Assembly (NCBI RefSeq): GCF_021134715.1
Contig: NC_060018.1
Span: forward strand, 5,349,501-5,413,500
Length of the DNA: 64,000 bases
Direction of reading: 5' to 3'
From: Daphnia pulex
Taxonomy: Eukaryota > Arthropoda > Branchiopoda > Diplostraca > Daphniidae
Positions 1 to 10,242 of the stretch are shown here, in pieces. The first letter of the stretch is position 1. Every line of letters begins with the position of its first letter. The translations under genes were made by a program, and so were the position numbers. The notes below the pieces were generated by a model. It was not told where the DNA came from, ran no database searches, and was given only the letters and a program-made list of their open reading frames with translations.

Positions 1-11
1 ACCACCGATAG

Positions 12-203
12 GAAGCATTGGAAGGTAATGCCCAGAAATCAGCATCGGAACCAGAGGAGTCGGAGGATGACGAAATCGAAGCAACCAACAGCGGAAATCG
101 ATCAGCGCTCAACGAAAGCCGCGGAAGGGGTACAGCGAGACGCTCTCGAGGAAGAGGACATGGAAAATTTTCATCTGTTGGCAAGGCTCATGCTTCCAAA
201 TAA
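12..203 (+). CDS. 3' terminal exon of an unidentified acidic, RG-rich protein
   Basis: Only the last exon is inside the window. An in-frame TAG just before position 12 fits a splice acceptor (ends GATAG), so the exon probably starts at 12 and runs open to a TAA at 201-203. The 63-codon tail has an acidic serine/glutamate stretch, then a basic tail with RGRG and RRSRGRGHGK motifs, as in nucleic-acid-binding or nucleolar proteins. I do not recognise the family. Its 3' end faces the 3' end of METTL25 157 bp away, so the two genes converge. Confidence 0.5.
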   Translation, partial: EALEGNAQKSASEPEESEDDEIEATNSGNRSALNESRGRGTARRSRGRGHGKFSSVGKAHASK

Positions 204-359
204 CTTCCTTTATTTTTGTACGTTTAGTTGCGCTTCCCAGTATTTTAAGTTGTCTTCAGACTTTTTACTGTTTTCGCCAATTTTGTTTTGTGGAAATTTT
301 CTGGTGTCGCCAACTCGGAAGAATTTATATTTTCATTAATCGCTCATTCATTACACAGT

Positions 360-1985
360 TTAAATGGATTTTTCTTTGAGCTTCTTAAAGGCTAGGAGGG
401 CGTAGCAACGTGGAGATGTCACGGGCGAAAATATCCGTACCAAGAAAGAATTGCTTACAACTTCCTGGGATTGAAAAGAATGGGATTTAGTACAGGAAAA
501 TCCTTATAGTGCAAGTGAACAATACCTGTTCTGTAAGGTAAACTAGTCGATCTAGCAAAATGACATATTCAACTAAACTGGCCAGCAGTAGACGAAGTTG
601 AAAGAAGGCATACAAATGTCTTCGTTTATCTCCATTGTAACGGGTCAGATATGCTTCGATTTCTTCATCCGTCAACTATTCCAAATGCCACTTTAAAATT
701 GTTGATTTGTTTTGTTAAATTATTTTACATGATTTAGTTATCACTTACCTCTAAACTCAACTTTAACTTTTTTGTTGCCCACTGAAGGTATTCTCGAAAG
801 TTATTGACAGGTTTACGCAGACGCCCCACTTGAAATTCAACTGAATCCGTTGAAGGGAATTTTTCTTCGAGAATAACTTGTAGAAGTGAGCGATAGAAAA
901 GAACATCAGGTTGCATCTAAGTTAAATTAAACCAATAATTAGTACTGCTTCGTTTTTCGTTAAAAAAAATTAGACTGTACTTGTTTGCGCGTAGCGTATC
1001 GTTCTAGCGGCTGCGAAGAGACCATTCGGGCGTTCCGTCCCAGGAAAAAACTCTTTGATTTCAAATGGCTGCTAAGGGGAAAACCCTGTTCAAGTCCACT
1101 GTTACTTTTGTCGAAAAATTCGTCTAAGAGATGATAACAGCAGCCAACGTTGCACAAGAAACGAGACTCGGGCGAATTCACGAACAGCTGCACTGAAGTT
1201 GAAGCCAGATTTCCACAAGTATGTAGACCCACTAAACCAACTTGGTTAAATGACTGTTGAAAATATTGACTGCATTCTTCAATTAGAGGACGGATGTCGA
1301 AATTGTTTGATAAGTACAACGTTGAGCGCCTAAATCTTACTGACAAATCAACGGCTTCTTCATCTTCTGTAAGACGTGCTTTTTTCACATGACTTTTGAA
1401 TGTCTTTTGAAGCATAGATTGTCTTCCCTCCTCTGCATGAGCGCTAAAACCGGCAGCATCGATACCTGAGACGTATAATCCGTGATTCAGTGATAGCATC
1501 GATGCTAGCGCTCCTTTTCCGCAACCCAAATCAACAATCAGTTTGCTATCAGTATAATTTGCAAACGATGCTATCGTATCGCAAAGGGCTCCAACCTCGT
1601 GAGATTTTTTCACCGTCATGAATTTATCAAAATGGATCAACGAAGTTAAGGGCTTTATATCCATCTCTTTCCACACTGACGGGAGATCATCAAGAACATT
1701 TAAAGAATCTAAATTATGTTCATCAATATCTTCCATTAGCTGGAGTAAATTTGAGGCAATGTGAACTGGTTTGCTTTTACTGATGTTCAGATAATCGTTG
1801 GGAAGCTCAGCAATCTGAGTATCGGAGAGTGCCATCAAATCTGACTGCAAATCTTGACTTAATTTTTCAAATACTTGATCAGTATAAAAGTGAACCATGT
1901 GTGTGTTTACAATAGGAAGAAATGGCTCCAGAAATGTTGACAGTGTTTTTAGAGCAGCTAGAGCTGTTTCTTGTTTTGTTCCCAT
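360..1985 (-). CDS. METTL25: METTL25-like methyltransferase domain protein
   Basis: Four coding exons (1985-981, 916-749, 675-526, 464-360), GT-AG introns, 475 aa. A SAM-binding loop VDLGCGKG lies at about residue 145 from the ATG. GLHTCGNL and VGCCYHLL follow, as does the GRNARM segment typical of METTL25. The C-terminus has a LILLDRL-like helix and an SPRCYALLAFKK end that matches the METTL25 branch better than METTL25B. The family is a predicted methyltransferase; its substrate is not known to me. The ATG at 1985 has A at -3 and G at +4. It sits only 14 nt after the LTO1 stop codon, with no room for a separate promoter outside the LTO1 frame, so it may be read from a two-gene mRNA. Confidence 0.88.
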
Positions 1986-1999
1986 ATTGTATTTAGAAA

Positions 2000-2524
2000 T
2001 CAAAAGTTCAGTTGATTATTAGCAGAATAGCTAGCATCAACTTTGAGGATAGCACAGCAATGCTTGAATTTGGCACGAATGTCTTGAAGTAAACTTACAA
2101 TATCTTGATTTTTTGGATTTTCCTGTGGGAAACGTTCCAGCAATGTAAGCAATTTTTCCAATGCTTTGAGAGATTTTGAATCTGCCTCTTCTGTTTTATT
2201 TTTCAGTTCAATTTGATGTATCTCATGTACAACATCCGGATTTAAGGACACAGGGCACAATTCCAGTAGTTGTTTAAAAGCTTCACTCAAATCACCCGAT
2301 AGCAAAGCAATCCAACTTTTAGCAAACCCACGATAGAAGAAAATTTCCGACCCAATTTCGCTGCCTTTTTGACGTCCTAAATCAAATCCTTCTTGAAATC
2401 CTGCTATTTCTCCTTGAAGTAATCCTTCTTCATAAGCTTTTGCCACTAAATTGTCTTCAGACACTAATAATGAATCAAAAGCGTCTTGAATATCGAAATC
2501 GCTTTCTTGTTTGTTCACAGCCAT
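2000..2524 (-). CDS. LTO1: LTO1 (ORAOV1) homologue, ABCE1 maturation factor
   Basis: One exon, 174 aa. Residues 34-58 hold a run of glycines every fourth residue (G34, G38, G42, G46, G50, G54, G58), which is the deca-GX3 motif that defines LTO1 and YAE1. In yeast and human, LTO1 with YAE1 brings the ribosome-recycling ATPase ABCE1/Rli1 to the cytosolic iron-sulphur targeting machinery. The protein is longer than human LTO1 (about 137 aa) because of a helical C-terminal extension. The ATG at 2524 has G at -3. The TGA (2002-2000) is followed 14 nt later by the METTL25 ATG in a different frame. HTATSF1 starts 526 bp away in the opposite direction. Confidence 0.87.
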   Translation of the reverse strand: MAVNKQESDFDIQDAFDSLLVSEDNLVAKAYEEGLLQGEIAGFQEGFDLGRQKGSEIGSEIFFYRGFAKSWIALLSGDLSEAFKQLLELCPVSLNPDVVHEIHQIELKNKTEEADSKSLKALEKLLTLLERFPQENPKNQDIVSLLQDIRAKFKHCCAILKVDASYSANNQLNF

Positions 2525-3050
2525 AGCAAGTGTAACGAATTCATCGTGAATTCATTTTAAACTAGAGAAAAATGAACAGTTAAGCCACGTTTTCAGTATG
2601 CGATGATTTAAGCAGACGAATTTCTGAAAATTAAAAACAAAAGAGCTCTATCTACCAACGGGTGTGTAAGCACGAAGCAGAGACCAGAGAGACTAGAGAC
2701 AGATGACGCATCCCAAACAAAACGCTGCCGGTAACCGTTAATTTAAATAATGAAGAAAAAAAAATGAAATTAAAAATTAACACACAATTTATTTTATCTT
2801 GAGCATTTTTTAGACTTACGAGTTATGACTTATCTCCAAACAGTCCAAAGTCCAATCAGACAAAAGAGTGATTTTGCAGCAGGGCAATGCTGTTATGTGC
2901 TTTCTTGCAAAATGCAGAGTTGCAGACCACTTGTAAAAGAAATCGAAGTTGAAGTTTCAAAAAACGTTGTTCTTTTCCTTCGCATGGAAACAAACAGTTA
3001 AGAGTTAGTATCAATCGTACGTATAGAAGTGGATGTCGTAACAACTAAAA
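2525..3050. promoter_or_regulatory. Divergent promoter region between LTO1 and HTATSF1
   Basis: This 526-bp gap lies between two start codons that point away from each other and has no convincing coding sequence. It contains TAACCGTTA at 2732-2740, whose reverse complement TAACGGTTA fits the Myb site YAACGG. The same nine bases occur in the PPM1G/NGDN divergent promoter. No clear TATA box is seen. Promoter function is inferred from position. Confidence 0.55.
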
Positions 3051-5747
3051 ATGAATGCATCATCGTACTCGTACGAAGGTGATGTTTGCATCCATACAGA
3101 TCCTGCGACGGGGTATCAATACAAGTGGAATGCTGAGGAAAAGAAATGGGAGCCCAATACTAAAATCGAGACACAAGTTACCGCTGATTCTAATGCCGAG
3201 GCAAAATACGAAAGGGTGGGAAATACTTATGTGTATAAAGATGAAAGTGGAAGACTTTTGGAATGGGATCTTGAAGCTAAAGAGTGGAAACCTAAACTTG
3301 AAACACAGACCATCAGAAGGATTGCCAAGAATCCTGATGAAGAGTTTGATTCATCAGATGAAAGCGGAGAAGAAAAATTACTTGAACAGAAAAAAAGTGT
3401 GATCAATCATCATGTTCATGTGAATAGTGATGGAGTGAAAACCTACACTGATCCCTCTGATGGAACTATTTTCGAATGGGATGAAGAAAAAAAAGCCTGG
3501 TTTCCAAAGTTGGATGAAGAATTTATTGCTCGATATCAGTTAAGTTATGGTGGAGAGGCAAGTACAGAACCAGTGGCTGAACTGGAGAAGAAAAAGGTAG
3601 AACCTCCACCGAAAATTGAGAAAAAGCAAGTCAGTGAGCCAAATTGGTTTGAAGTTGATCAAACCAAGAACACTAAAGTTTATGTCACCAATCTTCCCAC
3701 TGAGATAAATGAAGAAGAAATTGTTGAGTTTATGCAAAAGTGTGGAATGATTGAAAAAGACTTGGAAACTGGGAAACATAAAATAAAGCTCTACAGAAAT
3801 GAGAATGGACAGGTGAAAGGAGATGCACTTTGCACCTATATCAAGGTAAGTTTATGAAATCATATATTTTTTGGCCGATTCATTGCAAAATTTGGGCTGG
3901 AGTCGCCTTTGTTAATGGTAGTTCACAAATATAGTGGAGATTTCTGCATTGTAAGTATTTGTTATTAGAATCAATATCTTGTAAAACTGCTGAAAGGTTA
4001 TACCTTGTACACAACTTGTGATTCCATTTATGTGATTGTTCTGGATCCATGTAAACACAGTGCCATTCACGTAAACGCCCTTCCGTCAGCTCTCCAAAGC
4101 CCAAAAAATTCATGGGTTGTCCAGTTGCTCCCCACAACCATCTTTGACCACTCCAATCGTACAATCCACCGATCCATCTTTCCAAACGAGCTATGTTGAC
4201 GGAATGAGTTAAAAGTAAATGAAAAAGTGGGGTTATTAGTAACAAAGAATTTACCGAATTCTGGCCGGGAAAGATATGTTTGAATAGTGTTGTCTTCCCA
4301 GCGGCTATCAAGTACTGCTAACTGAGCTCCGTGGTCGCGACAGGCAAAGTGCGCATTTTGCCAGCTTGCTATGTACGAGCTGAAGTAATAGCAACCATTA
4401 CCAAGACGAACAAAATCAGCAGGACAAAAGTAACGAGGCCTGACGAGAGATTCTGTGCAATCAAACGGACGAGTAAAAGGCGAGTAGTGTTAGTTGGAAG
4501 GAAAAATTATTAAAAAACACTTAAAAAACCGACACTTTTATTGTTACCTGATTTGTGTGACAGGAGAATCAGCAACAAAACGATTGCTCGCATTTTCGGA
4601 CAAGTCTGTTAAACGATTCAACGGATTTTGACAGTGCAGTCACATGCGCGTACTGTCTTAAGTTGCTCTGGCGTCGTAGTGCTCAGTTTTGGTGCTTTTG
4701 AGTTCAGCTTATTCATTTTTTTCTTGACCGACCCCAAAAAAGTGACGTGAATGGCTGACAGACTCATTCTCTCTTCAGATTGGTGCCATGAGGCATCAAC
4801 AGAAATTGATACGTTCCAGTCGAGAGGCTTTTTTATCCGATCCACATATGTTTGTCTCATCTTTCATAAGTCCCTGGAGATATGCGCTAGTTAATCAGCC
4901 GACAAGCAACCCTTTTATTAACATTTTTCATGCCTTTTTTGTTTAGATTGAATCCGTCGAGCTTGCCTTGAAAATTTTAGATGGGAGCGTTCTTAAAGAC
5001 AAGACTGTTGGAGTTGAACGCGCCACGTTCACGCTCAAGGGGAACTATGACCCAACGAAAAAGCCGAGAAAGCGTAAGAAGAAGGACGTTGAAAAATTAA
5101 GGAAGAAACAAGAAAAGTAATTGTTACTTTACCACAATATTTAAAATTAGCGAACACTTTAAGCATCGACAATTACAACCTTTTTAGATTATTCGACTGG
5201 CGTCCAGATAAACTACGAGGTGAACGTGCTAGGAACGAGAATGTAGTAGTGCTGAAACGTCTTTTCAAACCAGAAGAATTTGATGTTAATCCTGCAATGC
5301 TTCTAGAATATCAACGCGATCTAAGAGAGGAATGTGCCAAGTTTGGACATGTTAAGCGTGTTGTCATTTTCGACGTAAGTTTTTATGGCTTAATTTCGGT
5401 CCATAATAGCAAGTTACTAATTAAGAAACGTAATTCATAGAGGAATGAAGAAGGAGCAGCCCAGGTATTCTTCAAAACTCCAGAAGAAGCGGATCGATGC
5501 GTTGAAGTACTGCATGGACGCTGGTTCGCCGGGCAAAAGATAACCGCCGAGACATGGGACGGACAAACAAAATACAGGTAAATAGTATAATTTTTTAAGG
5601 AGACAATATTTTACAAGTTTGTAATTCTCTGTTCGTAATCATCGTAATCATAGGAAGGATGAAACTGAGGAAGAAAAAGCTGCTCGATTGAAAAAATGGT
5701 CAGAATTCTTAACTAAAGAAGAGCAAGGTGAATCTGATGACGATTAA
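3051..5747 (+). CDS. HTATSF1: HTATSF1 (Tat-SF1) homologue, U2 snRNP-associated splicing factor
   Basis: Five coding exons (3051-3845, 4947-5116, 5188-5374, 5441-5577, 5654-5747), 460 aa. The N-terminus has three related repeats with a Y-D-x-G-x-W-x-K-x-W-x-P pattern at about residues 15-35, 60-82 and 131-153. RRM1 runs from about residue 209 (TKVYVTNLP). The second RRM is a U2AF-homology motif from about residue 338, with its diagnostic RWF at 411-413 (GRWFAGQKI). The long acidic tail of human HTATSF1 is missing and the protein ends in a short ESDDD. The family binds SF3B1 and acts in U2 snRNP assembly. Intron 1 is 1.1 kb against 63-76 bp for the others, and it contains a whole C-type lectin gene on the other strand. 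Confidence 0.93.
3880..4593 (-). CDS. Secreted C-type lectin domain protein nested in HTATSF1 intron 1
   Basis: Three exons (4593-4548, 4452-4255, 4190-3880), 184 aa; both junctions are GT-AG and keep frame. Residues 1-15 (MRAIVLLLILLSHKS) are a hydrophobic signal peptide. One C-type lectin domain follows, with the first-cysteine region ending in GCYYFS, the WIGG box at the start of exon 3, RWLWGATGQPMNF, and cysteines in WHCVY, KLCTRY, YLQCRN and YICELP. The sugar-specificity loop has QPM where EPN or QPD is usual, and the WND calcium motif is replaced by WNH. Calcium-dependent sugar binding is therefore doubtful. Crustaceans carry many such secreted lectins in immunity and matrix roles; the role here is unknown. 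No TATA box is seen in the 350 bp upstream. Confidence 0.85.
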
Positions 5748-6276
5748 ATGGATCGTATTTATCAGATGCGAACAGATGTGTCGAAATACACTTTTTCTTA
5801 TCTGCTAACTAATCCTTCTCGATTTCACTTTACGTTGAACTGGGTGTTTGTTATCAGAAAAGAAGATATGCAAGTCTTTTCTGAGTTATTCGAATCGTAA
5901 ATTGTTTGGCAAGTTAAGTTATTTAGGTTCACATGACGATGGCTTATGATGTATTGAACGTTAGCATTTATTTCAGTTCGGAATTTACGACGCATGGACT
6001 CAACTGGAACGACGGACACCTTGGAATTGATGAAGGATCGATTGAAATTACCCACTTTTAAAGTGGACACGTTTCTGAATTGAAGTGGACACGTTTCTGA
6101 ACTGCATCAAGTAGGCAATCAATTTTTTTTATGAAACAATTTCTACATTGTTTGGTTTCGCGTCATCCTTGTTTTCGGCAGTGGCATCGTCTACGCGTTG
6201 TTTCTTGTTCCTATGTAAATTTTCGCCTACGAAGTAGACAGTACCAAAATAACTATTACTGTACAACACCAAACCA
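5748..6276. other. Convergent 3' region between HTATSF1 and PPM1G
   Basis: This is the gap between two converging genes and should contain both 3' UTRs. I see no coding sequence with support. An ORF on the minus strand (6070-5825) has no recognisable features. A short tandem repeat lies at 6061-6104. No canonical AATAAA is clear for either gene. Confidence 0.5.
6061..6104. repeat. Two-copy 22-nt tandem repeat
   Basis: A 22-nt unit starting AAGTGGACACG is present twice in a row with one mismatch (GAATTG against GAACTG at the end). It lies in the converging 3' regions of HTATSF1 and PPM1G. Confidence 0.9.
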
Positions 6277-8516
6277 TCAATAGTTACCATCGGATTCTGG
6301 TTGTGCAACGTCTGTCAAGCTGTCTTCTGTCAGCGGCCGTTTAACAGAGTGAGAAGCTGGTGCAATTTCTGAACTGGAGGATTTCTCTTCTGGCAGAAAC
6401 CGATCAAGTCGTACAATAATAGCGGTCATGTTGTCACACCCTGTTCCATCCCCCAAAGTGTTGGGCGAAAGACATTCATCGAACAACTGTAAAAGATTGA
6501 TTCCTTTCATTAATATCAAAAGTCTAAGTCCCTGTTAAGTAAAATACTTACTTCTTCGCAAATTTGTGACAAGGTTTTCGAATCAGCGAGACGAGGTCGA
6601 ACGAAATCGATAACCTGTTGGTTGTTTTTTGAATTCCAAATGCCATCACAAGCCAAAACAAGAAAATCATCGCCTTCTTCTAAATCAATTGACTGGATAT
6701 CCGGCAAAGCGGTGATCATTTGTTCTCGAGGTCCAAGTTCGGTGTTCTGCTTGTAAGCGTGATCTCCTGAAAGTTTATGATTGCATTTAAAATAAAGGTA
6801 TCGGTATTAGTATTCGAATGTATTCACCGATCGCTCGTGATAAATTCAATCCTCCATTCACTCTGCCGTCTGCGGTCACAACTCCACCAGCCCGCTCGAT
6901 GCGAGATCGCTCCGGCTCATCTTCTGGCTTGTGATCAGCACTGAGCGGAACGGCGCGCCCTTTTCGGCTAAGAACACACCGAGAGTCCCCGGCGTTTGCA
7001 ACATACAAGGTATTACCATGAAGTAATCCCAACACAGCTGTACAACCACTGTCAGAGCCCGGCTATTTAAAAAAAAAAAAAAAAAATACAACACGCTGAT
7101 TATTAGTTGGCCTGGATAACGCCTAATTAAGTGTGCAACCACATACTTCCTCTTTTAAATTCATTGAAAATTTTTTTGCTTTCCTTTCAGCTTCCTCCTC
7201 GTCTTCGTCTTCCTCATCTTCTTGATCTTCCCATTCATCATCATCGTCATCTTCCCTATCATCTTCGTCTTCCACAGCTGCATCTTCGTCAGAGCTCGTT
7301 TCTCCGTCAAAATCTTCATCTTCTTCGTCATCACCATCTTCGTCACTATCATCTTCTTCGTCATTAGTCACTATGGCCCTGAACAATGAAAAGGTATTTG
7401 TCAACTTTTAGTTTTGGTTTAAATTAATAATAAAATAAATTACTTGTAAAGTTCATCTGCTGACTTGCATCTGAGGGACCTTTTTCGCTCCTGACGCTTT
7501 GTATTTTTCTCCGTTTCACGGCGCTCGATCTCAATTTCTTCTGGTGTTTTTTCAACTGTTTTCCGGATGCTGTTACTTAATCCTTTGCCTACACCTTTCC
7601 CTTTTACGCTGACAGGCGCATCATTCGTCTTAGAATGATCGCTTTCATGGTTGTCAGACCCATTCTGAGTCTTGCCGTTCGTCTCTTTTTGCATTTCAGG
7701 TACCTGGTTTTCCAATTTTTCTGGAGAATTCGTTTTCACATTGTTATCTTCTTGAGACTCTTTTTCTTTAGATAATTTATCTTCCACTGCTTCGGCGGAA
7801 TTATCTTCTACTTTATCAGCTGTTGCATCTGATCTGTTCTTGTGCTTTCTTCCTTTGGCACACATTTTGGATATCAGATCCAATGACAGTCCTTTGCTGT
7901 TTCCATCACTTCCATCTACAGAGTCCTTAATTCGTTTGCCATACCTAGAAATGAGGTCTTCAATTGACATGGTAGCTTCCTCATACAACTCAGACATTTC
8001 ATCTGGATCATCTTCAGATGAACCTTCTTTAGTTTTATTGCCTGTTTGATAAATAAATGCAGCTCGTAACAGAATTATCACTGCATGTAAAATGGTGCTT
8101 ACCAGCAATACAGTGTAAGGTTTTCACAACATCTTCTTTAGTCAAAAGATGATCAAAGCCTAAATATGCTTCTTCTAGAGCTTTGCTTATGTCACCTTGT
8201 TTATAGGAATCCAATGTTTTAAGAAAGTCTGGTAAATGCTCTGCACAGTATGCGGCTACTTCATGTCCTCCATGCCCATCATATACAGCAAACAGAGAAG
8301 TGTCAGTATCAAAATTGAGTATACAGTTATGGGCATCCTGTATAAGAAGCTGTTAGAATGCAAAATCTTCCATTTCAATGTTAATCAGCGAATAAAAACC
8401 TCTTGTGAAACACGCCATCCTTGCATGGAACTTGCCCCGTAGCTAAGCTTCTGCTCGTTGCTCTTTTCATCACACGAGATCTTTTCAACAATTGGTTCCG
8501 ACAAATAAGCACCCAT
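6277..8516 (-). CDS. PPM1G: PPM1G, PP2C-type nuclear serine/threonine phosphatase
   Basis: Seven exons (8516-8400, 8337-8103, 8041-7444, 7378-7147, 7062-6828, 6766-6552, 6486-6277), 613 aa. The start MGAYLSEP is typical of PPM1G. Metal-binding DGHGG is at residues 59-63. [15 protein letters not shown] and GCDNMTAI supply the other PP2C metal and phosphate motifs. The catalytic domain is split by a long insert (exons 3-4): a lysine/serine-rich part, then an almost purely Asp/Glu exon (exon 4), the acidic box that marks PPM1G and is used for substrate and nuclear-factor binding. It is longer than human PPM1G (546 aa) because of this insert. A KRP-containing tail may be a nuclear signal. It shares a 445-bp divergent promoter with NGDN. 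Confidence 0.95.
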
Positions 8517-8961
8517 TCCAGTGTAATTCACAGTTTAATGAACACTTAAACAATCAGAGAGATGTTGAATAAAGCGTAAAAGAAGACGTCACTCAGCAAA
8601 AATTTGTATCAATTCTTTAAGGTCGAAACGAACAAAACTTAATGAAGGCTTTTACCGCTTCGTTATTGGATAGCAGTAGTCAATCTTGTAACCGTTAGAT
8701 GGGTGACGCAAATTCTTGATCTCTATCTAGTGTTACTTACAAACACTTTTTAGAATATTACCTAGATGGCGTTTACCTACCATGTGCTCAGTGCTCGTCT
8801 GCTAACTCTCGTGGGGGACTGTGTGGATGACTGGATGTGTGCTATTTTGACTTGGGACAATTTTTACAAATTTTGAAATTGAATTTTTGAATTGAATTTG
8901 AAAAAAACAAATTAATCTCTTATTGAGTGCCTTGATAGGTTTCATTGTATTTCTTTGCATC
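8517..8961. promoter_or_regulatory. Divergent promoter region between PPM1G and NGDN
   Basis: A 445-bp gap between opposed start codons. It contains TAACCGTTA (8689-8697), shared with the LTO1/HTATSF1 promoter, and TAGATGGCG (8763-8771), which matches the right half of the CTCF consensus. No clear TATA box. The function is inferred from position. Confidence 0.55.
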
Positions 8962-10190
8962 ATGGCGGAATCTGAAGTCATGGATTTTGCTAATGTTTTG
9001 GCAGCCGATATACCTCTTGCTGTTTCGAATCTAAACGATATCAAAACAATAGTGAATCAAGTTAACCAAATGGTTCGAAACCTAATTGATCGAGTTAAAA
9101 ACAAAGAATTCCCTACGGCTCAAGGAATGAGTTTCCTGGATGTAAAAAACCAACTATTATTAAAATATTTGATGGATTTAAATTGTCTTTTACTGAAGAA
9201 AGTGTCTGGAGAATCTATTAAAGCAAGCAGTTCCATTGGTAATCTTACAACATAATTTTTAAAAATTATCTTTGTTTTATACTTTCATACTTTTTCCAGA
9301 GAGGTTGGTCGAAATCAGAACTTTATTGGAGAGAATGCGACCTGTTGAGCATAAACTTAGATACCAGATTGATAAACTCCTTAAGATAGCTACCACTGGG
9401 AAGTTTGAGACCACTGATCCTTTACAATTTAAGGCTAATCCAAACAATTTGATAAGCAAGGTAAATTTTTATTTAATAACCTGATTATCTTGATAAATAA
9501 ATTTAGCATTTTTATAATCATTTTATAGGTTGACAATGATGATTCTTCAGAGGAAGAAGAAGATCACAGGGATAAGAAATCAGGAGTTTATGTCCCACCA
9601 AAACTTGTTCCCATGAAATATGGTACAGTTGTAGAGTTTATAGTACTTTTCACTTGATCTGGGTTTGACACACTATTTCAGATGGCGATGAAACTGCTGA
9701 ACAGCGTTCAACAAAATTCGCAGACAAAGTTCGACGTCACGCATTGAGTTCGAGTGCATTGCAAGGTTTGAAAGAGGAGTTCATGGATACCCCAGTGGAA
9801 ATTGTTGAGTCAACAGCCAATACTAGCAAGCAGAGTATTGCGCGTGAACGTCAAGAACGCCAAGAGTAAGTCTTCTTGAAGTTGTACCGTCAATACCAGT
9901 AATTTTATATTAATTTTATTCCCTTATGTAAATCATAGGTATGAAGAAACTTACTTCACTCGCTTGCCGTTTACTCGTCAAGAAAGGCACAGCAATCGTC
10001 AACAGTACTCAGCTAAGTCCCTTGCTAGCGAATTAGCAGGTATGGGTACTCTTCCCGAGACAAAGCGTAAAAGTCAAGGTGGAAAGAAGAAAGGTACACA
10101 ATTATTCTTACATATAAACAAGTGTTTGGTAGGCCTTAATGTTAAATTTTGTTTGATTTAGGAGGATTTAAAAAGAGGCGAAAGAATTAA
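8962..10190 (+). CDS. NGDN: Neuroguidin (Sas10/C1D family), small-subunit processome factor
   Basis: Six exons (8962-9238, 9300-9460, 9529-9622, 9682-9865, 9939-10093, 10162-10190), 299 aa. The N-terminal helical Sas10/Utp3/C1D region (about residues 1-145) includes GMSFLDVKNQLLLKYLMDL and RPVEHKLRYQIDKLL. An acidic DDSSEEEED patch follows, then the YVPPKLVPMKY motif typical of neuroguidin and yeast Lcp5. The C-terminus is basic (GGFKKRRKN), like nucleolar proteins. Lcp5 acts in 18S rRNA processing; vertebrate NGDN has also been described as an eIF4E-binding translational regulator. Its stop codon is 52 bp from the FBXO31 stop on the other strand. Confidence 0.93.
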
Positions 10191-10242
10191 GCATTGATTG
10201 TTTGCCAGTTATTCATCTTTTCGTATTACACATGTGACTCGA

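Noticed and set aside
4618-4860. 80-codon minus-strand ORF upstream of the lectin gene
   Set aside because: No domain or signal peptide, and the lectin gene already has a good start with signal peptide at 4593. It lies within HTATSF1 intron 1 and looks like chance.
7131-7367. Plus-strand and second minus-frame ORFs over the acidic exon of PPM1G
   Set aside because: They are shadows of the GAT/GAA-rich repeat that codes the Asp/Glu box and have no support of their own.
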